Made by a program: the position numbers and the translations under genes. From Kalmusia sp. IMI 367209 (lineage: Eukaryota; Ascomycota; Dothideomycetes; Pleosporales; Didymosphaeriaceae), in NCBI GenBank assembly GCA_027946365.1, contig JAPEUQ010000007.1, forward strand, positions 1,612,001 to 1,676,000: a DNA stretch of 64,000 nucleotides, in the 5' to 3' direction. A model generated the notes under the pieces. That model searched no databases, had not been told where the DNA came from, and saw nothing but the letters and a program-made list of their open reading frames with translations. Below are positions 22,786 through 34,540 of this stretch, in pieces; the stretch's first letter is position 1; each line of letters begins with the position of its first letter.

Positions 22786-23304
22786 GATGTTGCTATAGAT
22801 TGCGTGGAGGATATTAACAGTCTTCTCAAAGGTTGAAAGGTTGTTCGGGTTGGTTGCGAGGTGTGGAGTTCATGCGGGTTCGGATTCCTCCAAGGCGCGG
22901 ACGAGGGAGCGTCACGTCACGTGTGCCGATGAACTAGCACTTTAGCACTAGCGAATGACACCAGAGCTAATGCTACGCCGTCCAATGTTAATGTCATCTC
23001 TTCCATTGTGACCACCCAAAATGCTACAGTCAAACGACTTGTTGTTTATATTAAACATGGCAATAACACTTTGAATCCCATATATGAACACTCAATTTTG
23101 CTACATTCCTTGTATCATCGCCAGAAAACCCGCTTGAACGCTACAAAGACTACACAATCCGCGCACATAATCGACAAATGCAGACCTACGATGGCATTCG
23201 CCCCGCTGTGTAAATGCCGGATATTCTTCATGACAAATGAACTTGGTAAAGACTGTATACAAAATGGAAAATGCAAGGCTCGACCTGCCAGCTGCTGTAT
23301 GTTC
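22786..23304. other. Intergenic, RAD6 promoter and choline-sulfatase 3' flank
   Basis: About 520 bases. The RAD6-proximal part carries a CACGTG palindrome. The part near 23008-23300 is AT-richer and probably the sulfatase 3' UTR. No gene is recognised. Confidence 0.55.
22914..22923. promoter_or_regulatory. Overlapping ACGTCA / CACGTG motifs upstream of RAD6
   Basis: ACGTCA (22914-22919; TGACGT on the other strand, a CRE-like bZIP half site) overlaps a CACGTG E-box palindrome (22918-22923), about 130-140 bases upstream of the RAD6 start. The motif match is exact, but function is inference from position alone. Confidence 0.35.
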
Positions 23305-25395
23305 TTACTCACCAGCAGCACCAGCTAGGCCATGATGAGTCGCCGCCGCCGACTTCTCGCGCCCAAGGTAGTCAACCACAGGGAACCGTGCGCGACGTTC
23401 GAGGTCATCGAGCGGGATGTGTGAACGGATGTATCGGTCCTTCTCCACTCCTGGAGGCTGGTAATCCCAAGTCTCCTTTCGGCCTGTACAAGTTAACGCT
23501 GTACACATGTTAATTTCGAACCCGTTACTTACCAAGCTGCAATGCGCTCCAACAAATTCGACGCTTGCGCTGGCTGGCCAAGACGTCCGCATGAATCGCA
23601 GTAAAGTCCCATTTCTTGCGTGCTTCAGCCTCAAAGGCAGCAAAGGCATGTGCATGTTCGGGCTTGGATGAAGAAGCCAAATTGACGAGCTCTTTAGGGT
23701 CATCAACCAAGTTGAAGAGCTGTGGAGGGTCGACAAGAGATGTGGTATACTTCCACGGGCCGCGGCGTATCATATAGACGGGTGTGACAGTCCCTTCGCC
23801 CATGTATTCACCAAACACTTCATCCGGGCCTGGCTTGTCCGAAACGAGGTAGTCATACAGACTCACCCCATCTATAGGTAAGATGGCTGAGGCATCGCCT
23901 CCTGCAAGGTCCACGAAGGTAGGTAGTAAATCCATTGTCGACACCGATTCAGCGACCTTCTTTGGTTTGAATTTGGATGGATAATTGATCAACATGGGCA
24001 CACGAGCGCTATTCTCAAACCAGGACATTTTGTACCAGAGGTTTCGCTCCCCGAGCATGTCTCCGTGGTCGCCTGAAAATACGATGATGGTATCTTTATC
24101 CAGGTAGCAGTTCTTAAGGATTTTGACGAGCTTCCCTATCTGGTCATCCACGAAGGAGCAAGCACCAAAATAGGCTCGACGAGCTCGAATAGCAGCTTCC
24201 TCTGGAATTGGATTATCCCAAAGGTCCACGGTTTTCATCAGACGTTGCGAGTGAGGGTCCTGCTCTTCTCGGGCAATGCGGACTTTCGGTAAAGGAATCT
24301 CAACATCCTCGTACCTGTCCCAGTAGTCCTGAGTCATCGTATAAGGGTCATGAGGATGCGTTAGAGAAACAGTCAGTGCAAACGGACGGCGAGTAGCCGG
24401 GTCAGCGCGGGCCCAATCATAGAGATATTGTGAAGACTAATACACAGCGTTAGCGCAATGAGTTAAGTATGGCTGAAAGTCATCGACGATCTCGAATCTT
24501 TATCGAATGGCAAGGAAGCAATTATACCTTATACATCACGTCCTCATCGTAATCGAGCTGATTGGAGCGAACACATGGGCCAGCCTGCATGACCGAAGAC
24601 ATGTTGTGGTACCACTCTTGACGCTCGTCCGGCTTGTCATAGTTGACTGTCCAGCCCAAATCACCGGGGTAAATGTCTGAAGTGAGCCTAATAGGGTGTT
24701 AGAGATTTTCGGAAGATTCGCAGTACCACTACACACCTATGCTCGAATCCATGAAGCTGATCAGGACCGATAAAGTGCATCTTCCCGGCGAGGACTGTCT
24801 CATAGCCTTCGCGGCGCAGATAATGGGCGTAAGTCGGAATGTCCGGGTTCATGACGGACGCATTGTCATAGCCCTGAATCTTGGAAGGTAGTTGCCCAGA
24901 ACACATCGTGAACCTAGATGGAGCGCACAGCGGTGAGTTGCAGTAGGCGCTAGAGAAGACGACGCCAGTCCGGGCGAGCTCGTCGAGATTTGGGGTCTTG
25001 ATCACCGAGTCTGGATCGTTCATCTTGAGAAGAGGAGCAGCCATCTGATCGGCCATGATGTATAAAATGTTTGGTTTCTTGGGCGCTCCGTGTGTGCCCA
25101 CGTTGATGGAAGCAAAGTTCTTGGACTGTTCTAAGAGTGTTTGAGAAGTGATAAAATGCTCGCGCGTTTGTGCCCCAGCTGACCCGTTGCCACCCACAAG
25201 TCCGGCTCCAGTACCAGAATAGCCATTGCCATTGACAGAAGGTGCTGAAGGAGAAAAAGACAAATCAGACCCCGCAGACGCTTGAGCCTCCAGCGATACC
25301 GCACCTTCCACGCTTCCATTTCTCAGCGCCTGTTTCATTGTTGGAGGCGAGAACGGCCGGGACTCTTCCGGCGGCAGCAGAAGACTCGGAGCCAT
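23305..25395 (-). CDS. Choline sulfatase (arylsulfatase superfamily)
   Basis: Hydrolyses choline-O-sulfate to choline and sulfate; fungi store sulfur as choline sulfate. Four exons (25395-24737, 24687-24528, 24436-23533, 23483-23305; introns 49, 91, 49 nt) give 633 residues. Seen: the metal-binding start PNILYIMADQ, the sulfatase signature CAPSR near residue 157 whose Cys would be converted to formylglycine, AGKMHFIGPDQLHGFEHR, TVSLTHPHDPY, FSGDHGDMLGERNLWYK, and a choline-sulfatase type C-terminus (WDFTAIHADVLASQRKRR, then ETWDYQPP). The first 105 residues are Ser/Gly-rich low complexity ahead of the catalytic domain, longer than in bacterial BetC. No transporter or sulfur regulator is adjacent. 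The Met at 25395 is chosen; the frame is open 28 codons further upstream. Confidence 0.93.
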
Positions 25396-28300
25396 GATCG
25401 TATATCTTTGGCTGTGAGCGGCCAGATGCCCTTGAACAAACGAGCAGTTGTGGGAAGAAGCGTCGGAACTGCAGGCCACAGTTCGCGGGTCTAGAAGGAC
25501 TTGCCGTCAAGACAATTGTCTACACAGGGAAGAAGATATGGCAGAAAAGAAAGCAGGCTGAGGTTGGACAGTGAGAAGATGAGGTGCGCAGGGTTGATGT
25601 ATGTAGGCACAGGGCGTTTGGGTGCGGTGAGAGATACTTATGGAAGCGAACGTTCTCTTTCGGGAAGAGCGATGGCGCAATCGACCAAGCACGCAATTCA
25701 CATACGTTCGGCGCTAGTCCGCACTAGGCCAGTGATTCCACGACCTCCTATCCCCACAGCCACCATCCCCACATTGCAACTCACATAAATGCACCGATTA
25801 CCCGCTCGGGAGGCGTAACGACACACCCTGGCACGCGATCACCCGTCAATCTGCGGCCCAGGTGACCGAGGGCCGTAAGACGCCGGCCGAGTCGGATACA
25901 AAGGACAAAGCCCAACATCCTGTCTATTTGAACAAACGCTCACAAGACGCTCCAGTACAAAGATCATGATGAGGTGTGTTGGCATGCGAATCTTGGGTTT
26001 GCTAAACTCTATGGAAAGCCTACGGGCAGCAGACGAGGACGTCCGGATTAATCACTGACGTGCAGTGCCTAGGGCGCCGAGCGAGGTTTCATAAAGAGAT
26101 AGACCACGTAATGCGCTAGAGTTGGGCATGTATTGCGGTATCAGTCGGTGTTGCCGTCCATACGAATGAAGAGAAGCCTGCAACGTTCGCTTGTGACAGT
26201 CTGGACACGAAGTGAGGTAAAAGTGCTCGGCATGTACTAACAAACGCTAAGGGCTCCGATTCGCTGCATTCATCGACTTCGTTTCAATCTTCGACAAGCT
26301 CTGACAGATTATATCCTGTCAGGCATCAATCAATTTTCTTAGTATCGAGGTGGCAAGGCTGGCCCTCGCTCTCAGCCGGCTCGCGGATCGCCCAACGTTA
26401 TCGTCTCAAGACATTTGGTCGGCGCCAAAAAAAATTTGGAAGCTGACACGTGATAGTTCACAGCGTCATGCGCCCGGCCTAGTCCGGAGGAGGTTACCTA
26501 CCGTTGCTCCCGCAAATCAGGACTATTCTCCGCATGCAACCAGATCTAGCGCAACGAGGGTGAAATGTTTGTTCATACACCGACTTTCTTAAGCGAAAGG
26601 ACTTATGTGAACTGAAGCATCCTTTGGACTGCCATTCAGGCCTACATTTCCTTCCTAGGTTCCAGGCTGAATACGTGCCAAGTGTTTCCAGGTGCAATGT
26701 CCCTTGATAGCTTGCAGAACGAGACACGACATCCGAGTGTGTGGTTATCGCACTGTGTTCAATTCCTGCTCTGTTAGTATTCTCAACCTTGCAAACCTCC
26801 GAGCGATAACAAGCACCATTGTTCCATCGAATGATAGCATGTTAAATGAGTCGCATCCAACTGTCCGGTCTTGCTATCTCGTCGCAAGGATGGCCATGAT
26901 TCGCTTATCAGATTTCTGTCAATAGTCAGGCCCAAGACTAGCAAGACGCCACATACTATCAATCTACCTTCCGATTAGGAAAGACATCAAGCGCACCGCT
27001 GATACACGTGGATATGACCAGAGTTCTCGCTCCGCCAACACATCACGGCTCGTCGGTCGGATTGATCGGCTCGTCGCATTGTGACACATACTGCACCACC
27101 ACACCGGAAGCTGCGCATCGAAGGAAGTACCAAGTGTGTCCTTACCAGGCACTTGGTCCATTGCACTTGGTGGGAGACCGCTTCGCCGTTCTGAGGACTA
27201 TCAATAATCACATCTTGAAAAGTTCTGTATATCTCCTATGTAGGCACGATATAGGACGTAAGGTAGCCTCAACTTTCAATCGTCCGGCAGAACCTCTCCA
27301 GTCCATCTGCCAAATCTTGCGGATTCCGAACCACGCAAATCTGCTTATCGCTGTGGGAAATTTGTCCTTCTCAGGCAAATTCGTCCTCGCCGAGCTCGAG
27401 AAATTGATTCCCCCACATGCGCTAGGAGCGCCTTCCCTCGTACTCTAGCTGCGCTCAATGAAATCTCATAGCAACATCAGTTTTGGATAATTGACTCCAC
27501 ATACACTAGACAACACACGTTCGCGCGAATGCAGGTCTTGGGGGTCACAAGCGCCATAGACTTCTGCAGGATGCTATCAGCCGGTTACAATCAAATCTTT
27601 ACACATAACAGCAAATCTTCTTGGCCACCGACGATCGGCATGTCATAAATATCACGATGCATAAAACGATTGAATATGAATGGTGATCATGCACCTTATT
27701 GACCATGCATAAGAGTTTGATTGAGCACATGAGCTTCGCCACGCCGTTTGCATTTCTCCCCACATACGCTAGATAATGATGGACACATCTCTTACGCTCA
27801 TCGTTTTGTTGGACCATGGAAGCCTGCGCTTTTCCCATCTTCATTCAGAAAGCATGGAAACAGAAACGATCTATCCGAACAGTATGTCAATCTACGGAGC
27901 ATCGGATCAAAGATCATGAACGTATAATTGTAACCAGACAGTTGAACATCGCTACGGTCTTCCTGGCTCTTTCCATATGTTTGTGTGGGACATTACAGAA
28001 AACTAACGATGAAGCCTCCCGTCTGTGGTCAAATAATCGTCGTAGCTCTTACACTGCCTCAGTGCCGCGACTTCCAAACGACCTCAAACAATTGTGGGTA
28101 CATTACTTTCCATGGAAACAAAATGATGGCTGAAATACTGTTGCTCGTGGAAATAAAGTATAGGATTCATGTGCGAAGATAACCTCTTACCATGACCTGC
28201 GGCATGAGTAAAAGCTGATATAGGAAGGATGTAGCGGATATGTACAATGGTCACTTTGGACATACCTCGGTGCCAATGTCTAAAGTAATTCCAATTCCGC

Positions 28301-29017
28301 CGCCTCGACCTGCGGCACCCTCAGATTAAGTTCAGAATAAGTAGATATCAATGCAAGACCGGAAGCCGCAGCGAGTAAGCACTTTCGTTATATGCTTTTC
28401 CACTTACCATGTCAGTCAATCACAAAATTGCTATAGAAGAAGTGGGGTCGCGAAAAGATTCGTATAGAGCGAGCTATGTATCTAGAACCATAGCACCATA
28501 TCCTAACACAACACACATAAGACTTAAAAGCTCACCGCTCCCACTTTCCTACCGTATCAGGGTGCTCTGAAACCCATAGAATACTATGTACCTCAAAAGA
28601 GATCGTGTAGTGTTGGTGAAGAGCAGGAGGATTTCTGGTAACGAAGATCAAATTCGGGATTTTCCGTCTGTACCGGTACGGTAATGAAGCCCAGGCGGAC
28701 CATTGCACTTTCCCCGTCACGCTCGCTTGACCGAATGATCCCAAAGCTCCTGGACTTGACTTACATGCCAGCCAATACACCCAATGCACAGCCTGTCTCG
28801 TCGAGACCTCATTCGAAATCCCTGTCGAAAGAGGTAACGTCTGACTTGAAGAGATTGAACACACGAGTAACCAACAGTATGGCAATCGAAACGGAAGTAG
28901 CGTGTATGAGTGCACTTATCTACATGAATGAAAGACTTTGCATAGATTCGTGGTCGTTGTCAGCGAATGTAACCGTCGGTGGTTGACACTTATCATAGTA
29001 TATGTTAACGAAATACC
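25396..29017. other. Gene-poor region, left part of the 8-kb block
   Basis: After the sulfatase promoter the sequence holds many short frames (e.g. 26692-26925, 27008-27448, 27816-28133, 28684-28986) with no recognisable domain, no consistent splice structure and frequent stops. I see no transposase, reverse transcriptase or terminal repeat. The frame at 27008-27448 (146 codons) is the longest and is unrecognised. Confidence 0.5.
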
Positions 29018-30487
29018 ATGTTCATCCGAAGTTGTTTCCATAAATCCAGATGGTGGCTAAATGGCCTCGACTACCCATTTATCTACTGCATGGGCACCAC
29101 TGATGAATTGAACAAGCACGTGCTAAGAGAGCACGGCATCCAGCGTTGGGCTTACGACTATTGCACAGAGCAACTGGAGGCAGACAAGACTGCTATTTTT
29201 GACACCGCCGAAAACTGGATGTCTCACGTTTAAGATGCTCATTTCAAGAACATGCCGCCATCTCAAATTGAAGCACTCTCCCACTTGAAATTGCGGGCAA
29301 TGATTGCCGAGATAGAATGTCCTCTTGGGACACTTTGCGACTTCGAGAAGTCCACAATACAACCAAAAATTGACCCCCATATAACTGAGCATATGCACCA
29401 TCTGCTCTCAGATCGCTGCCACGGGGCATCTCCGATACGCTGTCCGAGTCCAAGTCGCTTAATTCCAGCGCAGAACCAGAACCGAATCCTGACAATGAAG
29501 ACATAAGCCCATCTCTGTACGATGAGTCAGAGTATTCATCTCTCCTTGATAGCCCGAAACTTAACGTACATAACACAAAAATTCTACTTGACGCCCTGTT
29601 TTCCAAGGTCTCCATTATCAGCCTAGGTACAGATATTTCGGCCTCTTTGATCTCCGTCTATCTTAAATTAGGAAGACAAACATCAGCGAATGTTGGCATG
29701 ATTAATCTACTTAGAGTACTCTGCACACTCTTCCAATTACAGAAAGCGGAAGATTTGACGAGTCCTTTGTCGTTTACGGGTGAATTGACTGCTGAATTTC
29801 CCTCCTTCCTGACGTGGGAAACCCAAGAATTGACGAACATGGTTGAAGATCAGGAAGATAGCGCTCAAAATACGACCATCGAATCTGAATTAACTCAACC
29901 TTTAACAACTCAAGACTCAGAAGGTCAGAAATTTAGGACTCTAGACTCAAGGAATCAATTTTCTGACACTGTCGACCAAGATGTGAATCAATCATATGAT
30001 CCAGGAACCATTGTGTAGGAGAGGGACCTCCTTACGAGATCTGCTAGAGTGCATGCAGAACGGCTTGCTCGTCTTCGACTTGCCATCTAGCAAAGCCGGC
30101 AGGTAATCTGCTTCATCGCTTATTTCGCCAGAAGTCTCTCTGAGTGATAGTGATTCGTCTGCAGACGTAGAGGTTCCTCCATTGAAACTACCATCAGCAA
30201 AGAGAGCCGCTTTATCTGCCGAGGACGGTAGGGCATTCGATTCATCGCTTTATCGGCTAGAACCAGTTTTAAATAACAGTGATCCGTTCGCAGATGCTAG
30301 AGTTCCTCATTTCTAACTCATACCTGCACGAACACAGACATTCAACACTTATACAGAGCTTGGTTCAAACTCGAGGATTCTTGCTTCGGACTTTAAGGCT
30401 AAAATGAAGAAAATTATACAAGAAGAGAAGATACTAGTTGCAACGGGGACTATTGATTCTTGGATTCAAAGCGGTTGCCGCCCGTAA
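29018..30487 (+). pseudogene. Decayed C2H2-like gene relic with internal repeats
   Basis: Coding-like sequence broken by stops and shifts. The first segment (29018-29400) has degenerate zinc-finger-like pieces (ELNKHVLREHGIQRW, AENWMSHV, HITEHMH) typical of fungal C2H2 proteins. It contains an in-frame TAA at 29231. Near 29400 the frame shifts by one base and continues at 29401-30018 with an acidic linker (EPEPNPDNEDISPSLYDE) and a helical segment. A TAG lies at 30016. A third frame from about 30100 to 30487 carries two diverged repeats, TAA at 30104 and 30314, and a final SWIQSGCRP before TAA. The mutated bases are compatible with C-to-T at CAA or CAG codons. The original function is unknown; the zinc-finger assignment rests on pattern only. 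Confidence 0.62.
30105..30316 (+). repeat. Two diverged copies of a ~45-codon unit in the relic
   Basis: The segments reading SSLISPEVSLSDSDSSADVE and SSLYRLEPVLNNSDPFADAR align at the protein level, each following a Ser-Ala-Lys start and ending in a Val-Pro pair. They indicate an internal duplication that predates the decay of the gene. Confidence 0.6.
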
Positions 30488-30992
30488 ATAGAACCACGTC
30501 AACAACATCACATAAAGAGTAGGCTGCACTGGAAGATGGGATGTCACAAATTCCCTTCGAATCAGAACATATTCGGAGCATCGGAAGTAAAGATACCTTT
30601 CTAATTTATTTGGTGTCCATGCTGATTGAGGTATCTGAATTGTAGGTGGTATGTGCCGCCGATCATGTTTCCTGTTCCGTTGACTAAGATGCCATTATCA
30701 TGTTTATAAAAAGTAAGTGCATTACCATTGACCTTAGATGGTTTCTGTATCTTACGTTTGCAGTATGTAAGTCTACGCGATGCCATTACATGATGGCTAT
30801 GTAAATTCTGATCTGCGTTATTTTCTCCGTACTTAGGGTCATTATGTAAGTGTTTCTGCACCAGGCCATTATTGAAATATGCGACTGATGATGATGCTAG
30901 CATGTATGTGCTTATTATAGCCACACATCCTTACGTTAAGTCATCTGTGTGAAGACTGTCATACGGTAAGCAAAAGTGTCCCCCTCCCAGCA
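30488..30992. other. AT-rich spacer between the two relics
   Basis: About 500 bases, AT-rich. A minus-strand frame at 30601-30924 (107 codons) is present but unrecognised and rich in Asn, His and Tyr, as expected for translated AT-rich DNA. Confidence 0.5.
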
Positions 30993-31660
30993 TTGAGCTT
31001 CACATATCAAACTGAAGCCCTGGCTACGAGGTCAAATTCAGGAGAATGTGACATGTGTCGACTACTATGGCAGGCTTGCCAGCGTTATGATGCAGCAGAC
31101 AGTTCTACTATTACATTTGATCGACGTTTCTCGGTACTAAAATCAAGTGGCCGCAGCACTCCAGTATTGTCGATATTTCGAGATCCGGGTAAAACCAAAG
31201 ATTCTCATGAGTTGCCCTATTAGAGCTGATTCTGAAATTCAGAGCTCGAAACCCCTACATCTAAAGAGATGCAGATCGGTTTCGGTAAGCTCCCGGAGTC
31301 AGGATCAGCGACCTCATTCGACGTTATGCGAGCGAGGCTACAAGCGTGTGACAATCATAGTGAGCATGCCGAATATAGACTGACTAAGATGGGTAATTAT
31401 GCGAGTCGAGAATCAGCACCGACCATGCCAACACGAGTGATAGACGTGGGGATCAACAACAGCGACGTAGTGCATCTTTGTCGGCCAGATCGGAGTTTGA
31501 ACAGTGAATGGATTGCGCTTACACATCCTTGGGGAAATGGACCACATTATTCAACAACATGTCAGAATGTCGAAGCCCATATGAATGGCATGGACTTTGA
31601 GTCATTACCTACTACCTTCAGAGATGCCTTCATCGTAACTCGCGCACTTGGACATCGGTA
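30993..31660 (+). pseudogene. Truncated HET-domain gene relic
   Basis: One reading frame carries recognisable HET-protein sequence from end to end but with three stops. The upstream part has the N-terminal HET-protein pattern ECDMCRLLWQACQRYD; the downstream part has QIGFGKLPESGSAT, PTRVIDVG, the HET motif 1 equivalent WIALTHPWGNGPHYSTT and SLPTTFRDAFIVTRALGHRYL. Stops are TAG at 31221, TGA at 31227 and TGA at 31233, all reachable by single C-to-T changes from CAG, CGA and CGA. Homology ends right after ALGHRYL, where functional relatives continue with the WIDSLCIIQ block, so the 3' half is missing or unrecognisable. The intact HET gene at 54.2 kb is a different subfamily. Confidence 0.78.
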
Positions 31661-33373
31661 CCTACTGTTCCTTCTTGGCCGTAGATGACTTATACCGGCG
31701 GTATCGACTAGTTCAAACCAGGGTTTGGCCAATTCGACTAGGAATCCGTGAGCCCGCCTTAGGCTCAAAAACATGCCGGTACCAACAAGGTGACATTAGT
31801 GGCGAAAGCACAGAAGTAAGACCCTGACGCAATGAAACATACATACAAAGACAATATGCTTGTCTTCGACCAAGCCAATTACACACATGAAGAAGATGCG
31901 CTCTGGTTGTGCTCGGAATTGAGAAGGGCGCTGCTCCTATGACCAGAAAGACACATCATTTCCTGCTTGTTAGCGCAAGCAACGGTCAGGATATCAATGG
32001 GTTACCTATATACCATAGAGTTGGAGCCGGCTTCCTGCAGGGGTCGTCCTTCAAAGAGGGAGACTTAAAGATCGCACTAATATAAAGGAGAGAAAAAAAA
32101 AGTACGTACTAGAGCTCATCAACCTCGAATCCATCACAATTCAATATCCCAATTTATGTGTACTGCTGCGCCAGAGTATGATATTTTCGCTAGAGCAAGA
32201 ACTATCTAGATCACTCTCCATTCAGAGGTAATTATATTTTAACCCACTGCGGAATGATACATAGGTCGCAGTCATCACGACATCTAGAAAAGATACAGCG
32301 CCAAGGCTGTTCACCATCTATAATGGTGGCCAAAGGCTAGCTAAGTTCGCGTATGATAATCTGTGCGCAGAGCTACTTTACCACGAGATGCTGTTGAGTG
32401 AAGCGTGAATTATTGTTTTGCCCAATCGATAGCGACTGACCGCCTCCGAAGGGCGTATTGTCTATCTGCGGCTTCATGGTAAGCTCTGTCTACTAGCTTG
32501 ATCTGTATCTTTATGTAGGTCTGTCAGCTTTCTCAAACCGCAAGTGACATACGGCTTTAGCGCCAACCAGAATAAGAGTTGTAGCATAACAGTCCTACGC
32601 GGATTACATAACAACAGACCCAGTTCCTTTGGGCGTGCACGGATAACCCAGACATATTTCTATCCGTTGGTACCGGTACATCGACAGCATACTCCTTCCC
32701 ACCATATCGCTCGTCAGGAAGGTTGTTCAAAAGCTTCATGTATTCTCTTGTCTCTTGATGCTGAGAAAGGCTGAAAAATTTGGACAGATGGGATAAGCTC
32801 TGGCGTACACAATAAGAAGAGCTGTTACTTGTCCGCGTTCCTTGGTGCAATGACCATTATTGCCTGCTTTGCTCGCTATTGTATGTTTTTGAGCTTCTTC
32901 ACAGTGCTCACGGGAATGTGTTGTTGTAAGAGAAAGAGATGGGTTATCAACCGATCTAGGTACACTTCATATGGCCCTCATAATTTTGCTACGCAGAATT
33001 TCGTAGGTCCAAATCTTACGATACAGTACTTGTCAGTGTCCCAAAGTGGTGACGAGCGGATATGTGTAGTAGTGAAGACAACGACCGCAGCATCCATTAG
33101 CGAAGTTGAGGTTCATAACAGCACGATCACAAACATCATGCGAGAAATAAACAAAACAATGAGCGAGAGAGATTTGTTTGGACATTTTGATTCATCAAAA
33201 AAGCGGCCAGCCGTCGTCCTACCGCTCGGACGGGCTGGCCCACTCTGGCCTCCAGGCAGAGCCTGATGTGACCTAAAACCTAAGCTATAGCTTTTAGACC
33301 CAGGCAAATGACACCACGCTATGACTCAGATAGTTTTCCTCTACAAAAGCCAAACGCCATCTCATACATCTCC
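31661..33373. other. Gene-poor region, right part of the 8-kb block
   Basis: No recognisable gene. Frames at 32544-32850 and 32829-33266 are short and motif-free. A GC-rich hairpin lies at 33205-33240 about 130 bases beyond the L7 stop; the last 100-200 bases are probably the L7 3' UTR. Confidence 0.5.
33205..33240. repeat. GC-rich inverted repeat (hairpin)
   Basis: GGCCAGCCGTC pairs with GACGGGCTGGCC around a 13-base loop, with one unpaired G. It sits downstream of the L7 stop codon. It could be part of the 3' UTR or a remnant of a mobile element; no evidence decides. Confidence 0.5.
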
Positions 33374-34290
33374 TTAGTTCATCTGGCGCACGAGGTCGTT
33401 GATGAAGTTTTCCCGGTTACCAAGATCACCACCCTCGATGAAGTGCTTGAACTTGCGAGGACGGAAGCCACCGGTGGGAGAAGAAAGCTTGAAGGGCCAG
33501 AGGAAGTTGGAGGCCTGCTTGAAGTTGGGGCCGACGGTGTAGATCTCGTGGATGAGGTCCTCGATGCAGACGATGCCGTACTGGCCGAGGCTCTCCTCAA
33601 TGATCTCGTTGTCAGAGAGCGGGAGACGCTGCTTGTTGACCTTTCCGTAACCGCGCTTGTAGACTAGCTCACGGATGGTCTTGAGGTTGGGGTAGCCGTA
33701 GGCGACGAAGGGCTCGACGATCTTGAGCATCTCGGTGGTAGCCTTGGTCAACTTGACGAAAACACCATTGTTGATCTGTAGGAGACGGAGCAGCTGGAGA
33801 GTCTTGCGCTTCTTGGGGTCGATCTTGTTAATACTACAGAACATTAGTGTTTGCCATTGTGCAAGTTGCGGCAGTGGACGTACCCCTTGATGCGGACAAC
33901 GAAGGCAAGCTTGGGCTCGGCGGGGACGAAGAAGGAGTCGTCGCGCTTCGCGTTGCGCTTGGCCTCGATGATGTCGCGCTCGGCCTTAACGTACTCCTGC
34001 TGGTACTTCTGGGCGCGGTCGAAGATGACGGAGCGCTTCTTCTTGTTGGCCTAAGACAGTCTTAGCCAATGTTGATACTCCTATCTGCAGTGCAGATCAT
34101 GGGAGATTATTATCACACCTCTCGCTTCTTCTTCAAGTCAGCGGCGCGCTGCTCGGTGGCCTTAGCATTGGCCTTCTGCTTCTTGAGCACCGACTCGGGG
34201 ACCTCGATCGAGCTCTTGGATGGGACACTGGGAGTTCACATTAGCGATGCCGAGGCGAAGGTCTTAATTGACTTACGTGCTGCCGGCCAT
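33374..34290 (-). CDS. RPL7: 60S ribosomal protein L7 (uL30)
   Basis: Structural protein of the cytosolic large ribosomal subunit. Four exons: 34290-34277 (only 14 nt), 34227-34119, 34050-33884 and 33833-33374, with introns of 49, 68 and 50 nt. The product is 249 residues, the usual fungal length. Seen: the Lys/Arg-rich N-terminal extension ([25 protein letters not shown] in part), the [24 protein letters not shown] strand-helix, [38 protein letters not shown], and the C-terminal [19 protein letters not shown]. All splice junctions restore this continuous family pattern. The divergent neighbour is an RNA methyltransferase, so the 250-bp spacer may coordinate two translation-related genes. Confidence 0.97.
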
Positions 34291-34540
34291 TGTGCTGGTA
34301 GTTAGTATGAAATTGACGGGTGTCGAGGCTGGAGAAATGAAAGGTTTGGAAGCGACGAGCGAGAAATTCAGTGTGCTCGCTTAGCCCCCGCCAAGATTCG
34401 CGCCTATCTTTCACGTGATAGTGCCCCACCAATCAGCCCGCCTCGAGTCGCAAGCTACTGAACTTTTCTGGAGCTCCGTCGCAGCTGTCGCGACTCACTT
34501 TGCACCTCGTTCTCCAACTAATATTCCTCATATCGATACA
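34291..34540. promoter_or_regulatory. Compact divergent promoter of RPL7 and NCL1/TRM4
   Basis: Only 250 bases separate the two start codons. It contains CACGTG at 34412-34417 and a CCAAT box at 34429-34433. Both are classical fungal activator sites (bHLH-type and CCAAT-binding complex), but their use here is inference. Confidence 0.55.
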
